DNA of 64,000 nucleotides. Origin: JADYZU01 sp964540965. GTDB lineage: Bacteria; Pseudomonadota; Alphaproteobacteria; Rhodobacterales; Rhodobacteraceae. How positions within the stretch are numbered: position 1 is the first letter of the stretch; every line of letters begins with the position of its first letter. The notes below the pieces were generated by a model. That model searched no databases, was not told where the DNA came from, and saw nothing but the letters and a program-made list of their open reading frames with translations. This document shows, in pieces, positions 34,100-42,448 of this stretch. Where the stretch lies: contig CAZIOT010000015.1 of the NCBI GenBank assembly GCA_964540965.1, positions 1 through 64,000 on the forward strand. Reading direction: 5' to 3'. Made by a program: the position numbers and the translations under genes.

Positions 34100-35845
34100 T
34101 TATTCGAGCGCGAAGACCCAGAGCATGTTCGCCGCCTGCATGTTCGACAGCGCCGGTGCCAGACCGCCGCCGGTCCCAAGGGCGCCGCCGACGATGGCAA
34201 CATACTGCTTGCCACCGGCGGTGAAGGTGATCGGCGCGCCTTGCAGCGAGGTGCCGACGTTCATCGACCACAGTTCTTCCAGCGTCGAGGCGTTGTAGGC
34301 CGCGAAGGTGCCATCCATGTGGCCGGCCCAGAGCAGGTCGGCCGAGGCCATGACACCACCATACATCGGATAGGTGGTGGCATGCGTGGCGGACACCTGG
34401 CCCGTGGCAACGTCAACCGCGTTGATCGAGCCGGTCTGCTCGCCGCTGTTCACGCCGGCACCACCGATGAAGATGTTGCCCGCAACGACGTCAGCCGCAG
34501 CGACTTCACGCACCGACAGGTCCGAGCAACCCTCGATCCCCGCCGCATAGGCAAGGCCGAGTTCCGGGTTGTAGGCGGTCGGGAAGAAGTTGGTGCCGCC
34601 CTGGATGTTCGGGCAGGTGGTGGCAGTCGCGCCGGCACGGGTGATCGCACCGATCGCATAGGTCTGCAGCGCAGCTTCCGGGTTGTATTCCAGCGGCTTG
34701 CCGGTCTTGGGGTCGATGCCGGCAGTCCAGTTCAGGTTGCTGACATAGGGCACCGAGTTGATATAGGCACCGCTGGCACGATCAAGGGTGTAGAAGATGC
34801 CGTTGCGGCCGAAGTGCGCCAGAACCTGACGGGTTTCGCCGTCGATCTCGGTGTCGAGCAGCAGCTGCGGACCAACTTCGTCATAGTCCATGTAGTCGCC
34901 GGGCGTGTACTGGAAGTACCACTTCAGTTCGCCGGTTTCGACGTCAAGGGCGACGGTCGAGTTGGTGTAGAGGTTGTCGCCCGGGCGATATTCCGGGTCA
35001 TACATCGGCACCGGGTTGCCCGTGCCCCAGAAGGCGGTGTTCGATTCGGGGTCATAGGAACCCGCAACCCAGGCCGCGCCGCCACCAGTCCGCCAGCAAT
35101 CGGGGTTGCCGGTCTGGTCGCAGAGCCAGGTTTCCGAACCCGGCTGGCCAGGCTCCGGCACCGTGTAGAAGCGCCACAGTTCTTCGCCGGTTGCAGCGTC
35201 CAGCGCCGCGATCCAGCCGCGGGTCGCCCAGTCACCATAGGATTGGCCGACAAGGATCTTGTCGCCGATCGCCTGCGGCGAGTTGGTGAAGCCTTCACCG
35301 GTGTCGGTCGCGATCTGCTGTTCCCAGACGATGTCGCCGGTTTCGTTGTCGCAGGCAACGACGCGGCCGTCGGGCAGCACGGTGATGACATTGTTGCCCG
35401 AGAGCGCGAGGCCACGGTTCGCCAGAAGGATGCCGAGGCTCGGGTCCTTGTCGATTTCCGTCTCGCAGACCCATACCAGCCGCGCGGCATCGCCGCTCGA
35501 CATGTCGAACTTGTAGGGGGTGCCCCAGGGGTCCGACACATAGAGAAAGCCGTTGTCGGCCAGCGGCGTCGCTTCCATCGCGCCGATGCCGAAGCCGGCC
35601 GGTTCGGCACCGCCGATCGCGGCGGCAGTGACAAGGCGCAGACCGGCGACGTTGCCGGCGTTGATCTGGTCCAGGGTCGAGAACCGGTTCAGGTTGTAGG
35701 AGTGGCCGACCATCAGCCAGTTGCCGGCTTCCGCCTCGGTGCCTGCGGCCAAAAGGCGCTCCGGCGTAACTTGGGCGACGGCCATCCCCGCCGTGGCCGA
35801 GGCCGAGGCCGCAGCCAGCCCGGCGATCAAATACTTCACTCTCAT
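34100..35845 (-). CDS. PQQ-dependent alcohol dehydrogenase, predicted lanthanide type
   Basis: This 581-residue exported quinoprotein has a signal peptide (cleaved after about AQ at residue 25) and an eight-bladed propeller with repeated LDxxTGExxW motifs. Asp320 in MDYDEV is the catalytic base, and Asp322, two residues on, is the extra ligand seen in XoxF-type lanthanide enzymes. Arg347 in GRNGIFYTLDR is the active-site Arg. Two oddities stand out. The vicinal Cys-Cys of classical enzymes is replaced by Gly138-Ile139 before LLANRG, and the metal-ligand Glu of other family members appears as Asp205 in SYGDWATRG. Alcohol substrate unknown. Confidence 0.93.
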   Translation of the reverse strand: MRVKYLIAGLAAASASATAGMAVAQVTPERLLAAGTEAEAGNWLMVGHSYNLNRFSTLDQINAGNVAGLRLVTAAAIGGAEPAGFGIGAMEATPLADNGFLYVSDPWGTPYKFDMSSGDAARLVWVCETEIDKDPSLGILLANRGLALSGNNVITVLPDGRVVACDNETGDIVWEQQIATDTGEGFTNSPQAIGDKILVGQSYGDWATRGWIAALDAATGEELWRFYTVPEPGQPGSETWLCDQTGNPDCWRTGGGAAWVAGSYDPESNTAFWGTGNPVPMYDPEYRPGDNLYTNSTVALDVETGELKWYFQYTPGDYMDYDEVGPQLLLDTEIDGETRQVLAHFGRNGIFYTLDRASGAYINSVPYVSNLNWTAGIDPKTGKPLEYNPEAALQTYAIGAITRAGATATTCPNIQGGTNFFPTAYNPELGLAYAAGIEGCSDLSVREVAAADVVAGNIFIGGAGVNSGEQTGSINAVDVATGQVSATHATTYPMYGGVMASADLLWAGHMDGTFAAYNASTLEELWSMNVGTSLQGAPITFTAGGKQYVAIVGGALGTGGGLAPALSNMQAANMLWVFALE

Positions 35846-36020
35846 GCTGAGTCTCCCGAATTCTTTCCGGTCATGTGAACGGATGGCACCATGTTGGCAT
35901 TATTGAGTGATGGATATTCTTATAAGCAATATTGGACATCCGATGCCCGAACCTTCAGCGCAGTTGTGACGGAGAGGCGGTCCACCAGTCGCACCCCGGC
36001 CCGCCGCGCCAGAAACGAAA
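35846..36020. promoter_or_regulatory. Upstream region of the PQQ dehydrogenase gene
   Basis: This holds the promoter for the minus-strand PQQ dehydrogenase operon. An AT-rich segment at 35,912-35,935 contains CTTATAAG within ATATTCTTATAAGCAATAT, a near-palindrome and likely -10 region. ATTGGACATCCGAT at 35,931-35,944 is a weak version of the CATTGG-N5-CCAAT element found upstream of two other operons of this island, with spacing of 4 rather than 5. Confidence 0.45.
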
Positions 36021-36045
36021 CGGCCCCGGGGGTCGCCCGGGGCCG
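36021..36045 (-). terminator. Rho-independent terminator after the 4-TM protein gene
   Basis: A perfect 10-base stem (CGGCCCCGGG/CCCGGGGCCG) with a 5-base loop, followed on the minus strand by TTTCGTTTCT. It lies about 80 bases past the stop of the 36,126 gene and separates it from the PQQ dehydrogenase promoter. Confidence 0.8.
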
Positions 36046-36125
36046 CGCAAACTCTTACCTGTCGCATCCGGGGAACGCCGGAACGGTACTGCGGCCGTTC
36101 CCTGCCTGCCCGTGCGGGGCCATTC

Positions 36126-36731
36126 CTATGCCGCGCGCCACTTGCGCACGAACAGGAAGCGGACAATCCCGAGGACGACCAGAGTGACGCTGGCATAAAG
36201 CGCATACCAGTAGCCATCGAGCAGCGCCGAATCCATGCGTACCCGGCGGTGCGAGGTTGGATCGGTGTACTGCGACCGGCCGATGAACTCCATGTCCATG
36301 CCCACCGCGCGCATGTTGCCGATATAGTAGGCAAGGCCGACCGCAAGCAGGTAGGACAGGCCGACGGCGATGATCAGCACCGCCGCGAGCGGCACCTTGA
36401 TCGGCCCCAGCGAAAGCCGCACGTTCAGGAAAAGGCTGGCCAGCAGGGCCAGCATCGCCAGACCAAAATAGGTCCAGACGAACGGGCCAAAGAAGGCGGG
36501 CATCTCGTAAAGCGCCGGGTCGGACGCCATCCTGACCTGGCCCACCGCTTCAATCCCCCAGGGGTGCAGCAGCATGTCCTGTTCGCCCTGAATGACGGCG
36601 ATGTCGGCGACCCACCAGGGCGAGAACCAAGAATAGACCATGAACGCAGCCGCCGCCACGAGCAGGATTCTGAAGATCCAGGCCCCCGCACCCCCGCCTG
36701 TAGTCCAGGCTGCACCGTCAATCTTTGTCAT
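36126..36731 (-). CDS. Four-helix membrane protein of unknown function
   Basis: The ATG at 36,731 (MTKIDGAAW) is preceded by GGGAGAGGAT and gives 201 residues. An ATG four codons upstream is less well placed. Helices lie at about 18-38, 83-105, 112-138 and 172-193. After helix 1 is a polar loop with FSPWWVADIAVIQGEQDMLL and HPWGIEAVG. The loop order and WW/HPWG motifs faintly recall copper-membrane-monooxygenase accessory or PmoC-like subunits, but the match is too weak to claim. It is a monocistronic gene with its own terminator. Confidence 0.8.
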   Translation of the reverse strand: MTKIDGAAWTTGGGAGAWIFRILLVAAAAFMVYSWFSPWWVADIAVIQGEQDMLLHPWGIEAVGQVRMASDPALYEMPAFFGPFVWTYFGLAMLALLASLFLNVRLSLGPIKVPLAAVLIIAVGLSYLLAVGLAYYIGNMRAVGMDMEFIGRSQYTDPTSHRRVRMDSALLDGYWYALYASVTLVVLGIVRFLFVRKWRAA

Positions 36732-37364
36732 ATCCTCTCCCATCCCGCTATTTCAGGGCCCTCATGCCAAACGTATCAGTGCCGGTTTCAATGGGTCAAG
36801 CTTTGGACCCCGGCGCAGGGTGGATACCGTGGTTTTGACCGTGGTCAAGGCATTGGAACAAGGCAACGAAGGGGGTGCTGCGCTGTCATGCCGCAGGACG
36901 GTGGCAGACTTTTCGGGCGCAAACGGGGTCGCAATTCTGTCTCTGAATTACCTTTTGAAAACATATGATTACACGAACTCGGCCTACGATTGTGGCCATG
37001 CGGGCGCATATGACCCGCCATCCACGGTGGCGAAATCGCCGTTCGACGGAACCGTAATCTCGGCGCTTGTCCTGCTGACTGCTTCGCGAACCAATCTGCT
37101 GTATTGGAAAAGGAAATAGCCTTCTTGTCGGGTTTCTTCCGGCCCTGGCATCGGCTGCCGCGCGAACCCGACCCGCACCTTCCTGGCGAAGGTCCGGCAC
37201 ATCATCCGCCCCATGGCCAGAACGCCGCGCAGGTCGTCCATTCCCGCGCCCGGACACCGGCGCGTGGCCGCGCCGCCGCTGCTGAGAGAGCCGGCACCCG
37301 CTGGCAGCGAGGTCTTGCGTCGGGTCTGTCCCCCCGTCCTGCATCCCGCCCGCCCGAAAGCAAA

Positions 37365-37399
37365 AATGCCAGCCCGCGGGTCACCCACGGGCTGGCATT
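37365..37399. terminator. Strong bidirectional terminator hairpin
   Basis: A 12-base perfect stem AATGCCAGCCCG/CGGGCTGGCATT plus an inner GGGT/ACCC pair surrounds a single-base loop. On the minus strand it is followed by TTTTTGCTTT, a good U-tract; on the plus strand by TTGATTCTGCTT. It ends the minus-strand cupredoxin/propeller/binding-protein operon. Confidence 0.88.
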
Positions 37400-37447
37400 G
37401 ATTCTGCTTGGCTAGGGCGTGCCCTGAGGCACTATGTCGCAGTTTGC

Positions 37448-37482
37448 GTCAGGGCCGACCGCTGATCGCGAGCGGCCCTGAC
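37448..37482 (-). terminator. Second hairpin just after the binding-protein gene
   Basis: An interrupted inverted repeat (GTCAGGG and CCGCT paired with AGCGG and CCCTGAC) begins about 10 bases past the stop at 37,493. It has no T-run and may protect the mRNA 3' end or act with the stronger terminator 50 bases further on. Confidence 0.6.
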
Positions 37483-37492
37483 AGACCCGCCC

Positions 37493-38653
37493 TTACGGGC
37501 AGGACAGTTCCGGCTGGTCGATGCCGAGCGTGTCGAGCACGTTCGTCTCGTGCAGGAAACCCTCGACCGGCGCCACCACGATAACCGCGTCCGCAGTGGC
37601 CAGCAGGACCGGCATGCGCAACTGTCCCGACCAGGGCCGGTAGTTGATCTGCACGCCCTTGGAGCCGTCAAGCGCCATATCGTCCGACGACATGTAGGCC
37701 GTCATCGCCGCGCGCGTCTGTTCGGGCGCCCGCGTATAGGCCTGCAGGATCGACTTCACCGCGATCCACGACGCCCAGTCCACCGACTCCATATGCCGCC
37801 CGTAAAGCTGATCGAAGCGCGAGGAGACCTGCGTCGCCCCGTCCCGTTCCATCGCCCAGTGCCAGGCTTCGGCGGTCATGCCGATCGAGCCGATGACCGG
37901 CCGCGCCTCTTGCGTGGAATAAGGCACATAGCGCCCGAACTCACCACGCGAATCGGCCACGAATACCGCGTCATAGTCCACGCCGCCGGTCAGCAGGGCG
38001 ACGTTGTTGCCCTCGCGCTGGGACGGATCGGCGGCAAGGGTGAAGCTCCGCCGGTCGGCGATGGCGATCCGCAGCCGCTCGGCGCTTTCGACAAAGGCAT
38101 CGGCCATGACCGAATCGCGCGGATTTTCACCCTCAAGGATCAGCACGTTGGTCCAGTCCTTGAACCGCAGATACTGCGTGAAGGCATCCATCATCTGCCG
38201 GTCGCTGGGATAGGCATGCAGCAGGCCGGCATGGCATTGCATCCGCAGCGCATTGTCCGGCGCCGAGATGTTGATCAGGGTGACATCGGGTTCGGCCGCC
38301 GCCACCGTCTCAACCATCTCGCCGGGCAGGTCGAGGAGGACGAAAAGCGCGCCCTCCGCGATCAGTTCCTGCACGGCGGGCAACGCATCGTCGCCCGCCA
38401 CTTCCCGCGTTTCCATCCGCGGTACCAGCCCCATCGCTTCCGAGACGAAGGCGAGATCCTCGACCCCCATCTGCGCCCCTTCGATCGAGCGCACCGGCGG
38501 CGGGACGATCAGACGTGCATAGCCCCAGTCCTGGATATAACGGGGGTCGTCCTGCAGCGTGACAAGGCCGATCACCACATCGGCCAGCGGCTGGTCCTGT
38601 GCGGTGGCCGCGAACGGCCACACCAGCATTACCAGGGCAAGGATCCGGCGCAT
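37493..38653 (-). CDS. ABC transporter substrate-binding protein of PQQ-dehydrogenase systems
   Basis: This 386-residue protein has a signal peptide (MRRILALVMLVWPFAATAQD) and a type-I periplasmic binding fold: IGLVTLQDDPRYIQDWGYAR at the start, VLLDLPGEMVETVAAA, and a C-terminal KGVQINYRPWSGQLRMPVLL. The last motif is characteristic of the binding protein described with PQQ-dependent alcohol dehydrogenases and, in Methylobacterium and Pseudomonas, with lanthanide ABC transport. It follows the beta-propeller gene directly (2-base gap). Its ATPase and permease partners are encoded at 45.5-47.1 kb. Confidence 0.88.
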   Translation of the reverse strand: MRRILALVMLVWPFAATAQDQPLADVVIGLVTLQDDPRYIQDWGYARLIVPPPVRSIEGAQMGVEDLAFVSEAMGLVPRMETREVAGDDALPAVQELIAEGALFVLLDLPGEMVETVAAAEPDVTLINISAPDNALRMQCHAGLLHAYPSDRQMMDAFTQYLRFKDWTNVLILEGENPRDSVMADAFVESAERLRIAIADRRSFTLAADPSQREGNNVALLTGGVDYDAVFVADSRGEFGRYVPYSTQEARPVIGSIGMTAEAWHWAMERDGATQVSSRFDQLYGRHMESVDWASWIAVKSILQAYTRAPEQTRAAMTAYMSSDDMALDGSKGVQINYRPWSGQLRMPVLLATADAVIVVAPVEGFLHETNVLDTLGIDQPELSCP

Positions 38654-38655
38654 GA

Positions 38656-39621
38656 TCAGTCGTCCACCAGGATGGAATGCGGCGTCCGTCCGACAGGGAT
38701 GCTTTCCACCGGGGTCATCGTGGTAAGGTCGATGATGGTGATGTCGTCCGAAAGCCCGTTGGCGACATAGGCCGTCTGTTCGTCGCTGGAGAGTGCGACG
38801 GACCAGGCCCGCGAACCAACCAGGATATAGGCCTCGACCTCGCGGGTCGCCGCATCAATCACCGCGATATGATTCGCGCGGCCGAGCGAGATGAAGATCC
38901 GGCTGCCATCCTCGGTGATCGCCATACCCACCGGCGTCACGTCCTCGGGCCGGAATCCCGGCGGCTGAAAGCTCAGAACCTCCTTGATCGACTGGCTTGC
39001 CGTGTCGATCACATGCACTTCCGACGACAGTTCGTCCGAGACCCAGAGTTCGGCCCCGTCCGGCGTCACGATAAAGCGCCGCGGCCGCGTGCCGACGATG
39101 ATGTTCTTCGTCACGCGCGCAGTCACCGGATCGACGACATGGACCATGTCGGCCACTTCCGAGGTGACATAGACGGTCCCGCCATCGACCGAGTTGATCA
39201 CCCCTTCCGGCTCTGCCCCGGTCGGCACCCGCTCGGCAACGGTGCGCGTGGCGATGTCGATGAACTCGAGGGTGCTGTCCTCTTCGTTCGAGACATAGAT
39301 CCGCGTCCGGTCCGGCGAAAAGGCAAAGACCTCGGGCGAGGGTCCGGTCGGGATGCCGTCGATCACCTCGAAGGTCGCCATGTCGATGATGTCGATCACG
39401 TCATCATCGCCGCAGGCAACATAGAGAAGGGTGTGGTCGTCGTTGAAGTGCATGTCGCGCGGACGCCGCGACGTCTCGATCCGCGCGATGATCTCGTGTT
39501 CGGGCGACAGCACGACGATTTCGTTGCTTCGCTCGAGCGAGACGAAGATGTTGCCCGTGCCCTGCGCATGGGCGGGCAAAGCCACACCCATGGCAAGAAG
39601 GAACGCAGGTAGAAGCCGCAT
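38656..39621 (-). CDS. Periplasmic YVTN beta-propeller protein of PQQ systems
   Basis: The ATG at 39,621 gives 321 residues with a signal peptide (MRLLPAFLLAMGVALPAHAQ). The rest is a seven-bladed propeller with repeating patterns such as DDTLLYVACGDDDVIDIIDM, YVSNEEDSTLEFIDIATRTV and AYVANGLSDDITIIDLTTMT. This matches the beta-propeller protein that accompanies PQQ-dependent catabolism gene sets. Function is not established; it may bind metal or cofactor or assist the dehydrogenase. It lies between the cupredoxin-like and the binding-protein genes in one operon. Confidence 0.88.
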   Translation of the reverse strand: MRLLPAFLLAMGVALPAHAQGTGNIFVSLERSNEIVVLSPEHEIIARIETSRRPRDMHFNDDHTLLYVACGDDDVIDIIDMATFEVIDGIPTGPSPEVFAFSPDRTRIYVSNEEDSTLEFIDIATRTVAERVPTGAEPEGVINSVDGGTVYVTSEVADMVHVVDPVTARVTKNIIVGTRPRRFIVTPDGAELWVSDELSSEVHVIDTASQSIKEVLSFQPPGFRPEDVTPVGMAITEDGSRIFISLGRANHIAVIDAATREVEAYILVGSRAWSVALSSDEQTAYVANGLSDDITIIDLTTMTPVESIPVGRTPHSILVDD

Positions 39622-39631
39622 GAAGCCCCCC

Positions 39632-40051
39632 TCAGTTGACGATGAAATGGCCCAGCATGCCGCGATCCTGATAGCCGGCGACATAGAAGTCGTATTGGCC
39701 CGGGCGCAGCGGCACGAAGGTCAGGACGAACGTCCCGGCGGCGTCGAATTCAAGGCTGTAGATGTCGGCGGCCTTCACCTCAAGCTCGTTGACCACCACC
39801 TGGTTGACCCAGGAATTGCGGAACAGCTCCGGCGCGAACCAGGCAAATTCTTCCTGGCCATCCGACGAGATGGAGATCCGGTAATACTTGCCGGTTTCCA
39901 GCTGGTATTCGGTCTGGCTCATCGCCAGGTCGCCCGTCAGCATCAGTTCGGGCAGGTCGGTCGGGTTCGAGGCAAGGTTGCCTTCGGCAACGACGGCCCC
40001 CGCCTGAAGGGCCACGATCAGGGCCGCGGCCCCCGCAAGTTTCGCACGCAT
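39632..40051 (-). CDS. Cupredoxin-like periplasmic protein lacking the copper Cys and His
   Basis: This 139-residue protein has a signal peptide ending VVAEG and a cupredoxin-like beta-sandwich. The C-terminal loop FYVAGYQDRGMLGHFIV aligns with the copper loop FYCxxxGHxxxGMxGxxxV of blue-copper proteins: the Met is kept (Met132), but the Cys is Val124 and the His Tyr127. FAWFAPELFRN near 69-79 recalls related proteins of PQQ clusters. It thus should not bind copper in the type-1 way. It is first in the operon with the propeller and the binding protein. Confidence 0.75.
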   Translation of the reverse strand: MRAKLAGAAALIVALQAGAVVAEGNLASNPTDLPELMLTGDLAMSQTEYQLETGKYYRISISSDGQEEFAWFAPELFRNSWVNQVVVNELEVKAADIYSLEFDAAGTFVLTFVPLRPGQYDFYVAGYQDRGMLGHFIVN

Positions 40052-40270
40052 TGTTCACTCCCCTGTTGAACATGGCCACTCTGGCCGGACGCCTCATCGT
40101 CGGAATTTGTCGCTGACAGGGTGCTGACAAATCCCCTGCCGCTCGCTGACGGCCCAAGGGCCGGACTATCGGCAACATATTGATATGGCTGAAGATGTTT
40201 ATGACATTGACTAAGCTGGCGGTCCTACATTGGGAATACCAATGCCGATACCGCCGCTGCAAAACGGCCG
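40052..40270. promoter_or_regulatory. Promoter region of the cupredoxin/propeller/binding-protein operon
   Basis: This stretch separates the histidine-kinase stop from the operon start. It contains the perfect palindrome CATTGG-GAATA-CCAATG at 40,228-40,244, nearly identical in arms and spacing to the element at 42,869. The AT-rich region 40,165-40,215 (ACATATTGATATGG) probably carries the core promoter. Confidence 0.6.
40228..40244. promoter_or_regulatory. CATTGG-N5-CCAATG palindrome, copy 1
   Basis: Perfect 6-base arms with 5 bases between. It lies about 180 bases upstream of the cupredoxin-like gene. A second copy is upstream of the SsuA-like gene. The response regulator encoded between the two copies is the obvious candidate to bind them. 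Confidence 0.6.
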
Positions 40271-41611
40271 TCAGGCCGCCTTCGCGCTCAGCACGATCGA
40301 CGCTTCGAGGCCGCGCGCGGCGCTTTTCAGTTGCAGGAAGCCGCCCGAGGCGCGCGCAAGGTCGGCGGCGATGGCCAGGCCAAGGCCGGCACCGTTGTCC
40401 TCCCTGTCCTCATCGCCCTCGCCCCCCGACTCGGCGCTTTCCAGACCGCGCCCGTCATCCTTGACCGTGATTCGCAGGCGGCCGTCCGGTTCGTTGGTGA
40501 TGGTCACCTCGACCTTGCTGACGGCAAACCGCGCCGCGTTTTCCAGAATCGCCCCCAATGCCTCGGTCAGGGCGGCCGGGTCGGCGGCGGCCTGGGCATG
40601 GCTGTGGCGTGTCACGGTCCAGTCAAGCGCCGCGAAGGGGGGGATGCGGCGCAGCACGCCGATCAGGTCTTCGGCAATCTGCGCCGGATCGGCCCGCCGT
40701 TCCGCCGGCGCACCGTTCCGCACGGCATGAAGCTCGTGTTCGACCTGTGACTGCATGGTGGCGACGATATCCTCGACCCCGTCGGCTGCGGCGACATTTC
40801 CGGCATTTCGCAGCCGATGCGCCTCGCCCATCAGGGCCTGCAAGGGCGTCTTGAACACATGCGCCAGCTCTGCCGCCCGCTTGCGGGCCTTGAGGACCTG
40901 ACCGTCGCGTTCGTCCAGCAGCCGGTCGATTTCAAGGGCAAGCGGTTGCACCTCAAGCGGCAGGTCGGTCCCGATGCGCTTTGATTCGCCGCTGGTCAGC
41001 GACGCCACGCGCGATCGGATGTGCGACAGGGGGCTGAGGCCGACAAAGAACTGCACCGCCCCGGCCAGCAGCAGGAGGAGCGCAAACAGCGCGACATAGG
41101 GCAGCAGGTCGACAAGAAATTCGTTGCGTAGCTTGACCAGCGATGACCGTTCCCAGGCGACGCTGACGATGATGTGGTCGTCGGCCCCGCCCCCCGGCAG
41201 CGCCAGCGACCTGTGGGCCACAAGGATCGGCTCAAAGATCGGCCCCTTGGCCTGTTCGACCACAAGATCGCCAAAGACCTCTGCCGGGACGTTCGAGATG
41301 TCCAGGTTCTGGCCCCAGAGCGAAGGGGACCGAAGACGCTGCTCGCCACGGCTGACCTGCCAGTAGCGCCCTGAGAAGGGTTCGGAATACCGCGGCTCGG
41401 ACGGATCCTGCTGCAACTGGACCCTGCCGTCGGGGCCAAGCCGGATGTCGGACAAGATCAGGTCGATCTGGCTGCGAAGTTCGTTCGCCGCCCAACGCTC
41501 GACATGGCGATCGAACAGCACGGCAAGTCCCAGCCATGCCCCGGAGGTGACCAGAAGGACCATGACGATCCCGGCCAGGGCCAGTCTGACCCGAAGCGAG
41601 GCTAGGTTCAC
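40271..41611 (-). CDS. Sensor histidine kinase
   Basis: This 446-residue membrane sensor has helices at about 10-32 and 170-192 enclosing a periplasmic sensing domain of roughly 135 residues. A HAMP-like linker follows, then the phosphoacceptor His251 in ELAHVFKTPLQALMGEA and a C-terminal ATPase with the N-box ILENAARFA and DDGRGLE and GAGLGLAIAADLARASGG. It is of the PhoQ/QseC type. Its start overlaps the stop of the response-regulator gene. The periplasmic domain could sense an alcohol, metal or cofactor status for the PQQ island (inference). Confidence 0.93.
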   Translation of the reverse strand: MNLASLRVRLALAGIVMVLLVTSGAWLGLAVLFDRHVERWAANELRSQIDLILSDIRLGPDGRVQLQQDPSEPRYSEPFSGRYWQVSRGEQRLRSPSLWGQNLDISNVPAEVFGDLVVEQAKGPIFEPILVAHRSLALPGGGADDHIIVSVAWERSSLVKLRNEFLVDLLPYVALFALLLLLAGAVQFFVGLSPLSHIRSRVASLTSGESKRIGTDLPLEVQPLALEIDRLLDERDGQVLKARKRAAELAHVFKTPLQALMGEAHRLRNAGNVAAADGVEDIVATMQSQVEHELHAVRNGAPAERRADPAQIAEDLIGVLRRIPPFAALDWTVTRHSHAQAAADPAALTEALGAILENAARFAVSKVEVTITNEPDGRLRITVKDDGRGLESAESGGEGDEDREDNGAGLGLAIAADLARASGGFLQLKSAARGLEASIVLSAKAA

Positions 41612-42270
41612 GGCTCGCCCTCGAGTTCATAGCCGAAACCCTTGCGGGTGCGGATGATGTCCTGCCCCAGCTTGCGCCGGATCCGCGCCATGATCGCCTC
41701 GAGCGCATTGGATTCACGGCTGTTGTCGGTGCCGTAAAGATGTTCAAGCAGCGCGCTGGCCGGCAGGGTGCGTCCGGCCTGCACGATCATGTAGGCCATC
41801 AGGCGGTATTCCAGCGGGGTAAGCGGGACCTCCACGCCATCCATCAGGATCTTCATGCGGTCCATCTGCAGTTCCAGCCGTCCCACCACCTGACGCGAGG
41901 TTCCGCGCCCGGCCGAACGCCGGACCAGCGCCCGCGCCCGCGCGATCAGTTCCTCGATCCGGAAGGGTTTGGGCAGGTAATCGTCGGCGCCGGCGTTGAT
42001 GCCTTCCACACGTTCCAGCCATGACCCTTTGGCGGTCAGCACCAGAACCGGGGTCTCGACACCCTCGTCACGCCAGCGCCCCAGCACCTCAAGCCCGTCT
42101 AGGCTGGGCAGGCCAAGGTCCAGAATGATGAGGTCATAGCTTTCGGTGCCGCCGCGGAACCAGGCGCTGGCGCCGTCATCGGTCGTCTCGACCAGAAATC
42201 CCGCGTCCTTCAGCGCATGGCTGACGTCGCGGCGTATCTTGGGATCATCTTCGACAATCAGCGCCCGCAT
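41608..42270 (-). CDS. OmpR-family response regulator
   Basis: The ATG at 42,270 (MRALIVEDDPKI) gives 220 residues: a receiver domain with acidic pocket ED at 7-9 and phospho-acceptor Asp51 in LIILDLGLPSLDG, Lys in PVLVLTAKG and KPFRIEEL, then a winged-helix DNA-binding domain (LTPLEYRLMAYMIVQAGRTL, ARIRRKLGQDIIRTRKGFGY). Longer frames upstream are not regulator-like. It pairs with the kinase and lies between the two CATTGG-N5-CCAAT palindromes it may bind. Known Pseudomonas PQQ systems use LuxR-type regulators, so an OmpR type here is a difference. Confidence 0.94.
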   Translation of the reverse strand: MRALIVEDDPKIRRDVSHALKDAGFLVETTDDGASAWFRGGTESYDLIILDLGLPSLDGLEVLGRWRDEGVETPVLVLTAKGSWLERVEGINAGADDYLPKPFRIEELIARARALVRRSAGRGTSRQVVGRLELQMDRMKILMDGVEVPLTPLEYRLMAYMIVQAGRTLPASALLEHLYGTDNSRESNALEAIMARIRRKLGQDIIRTRKGFGYELEGEP

Positions 42271-42448
42271 GTGCCCGCTCCCGGTCTTGCAGCCGGATGG
42301 TGCCCCGGTTGTGCCGGACAGAAAAGTGCAACGTGACCCCGCGGGGCCCTGGCGCCGTGCAAATCCACCGCAGTTCTGCCGGCAGGGCGACCTTCGAACG
42401 GGCGCGTCAAAGCCTTGTCCACCCGGTCCCCTGTCCTGGGCGCGGCAG

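Larger units (their letters stand above)
36732..37492. other. Long intergenic stretch; no supported gene
   Basis: This 760-base gap lies upstream of the 4-TM gene. Near its left end a possible promoter (TTGACC, 17 bases, ATACGT on the minus strand) faces that gene. The stretch 36,930-37,120 is AT-richer than its surroundings. Open frames on both strands have no start, codon pattern or motif I trust. The right end holds two hairpins that end the 37,493 operon (listed separately). Confidence 0.55.

Noticed and set aside
35928..35946. Third full copy of the CATTGG-N5-CCAAT element
   Set aside because: Spacing is 4 and one arm has mismatches; kept only as a weak candidate.
36126..36731. PmoC/AmoC-like monooxygenase subunit
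   Set aside because: Helix number and conserved metal ligands do not fit; only vague similarity in loops. Left as unknown.
36886..37388. Small minus-strand gene in the long gap
   Set aside because: Frames overlap, have no ribosome site, odd composition and no recognisable motif.
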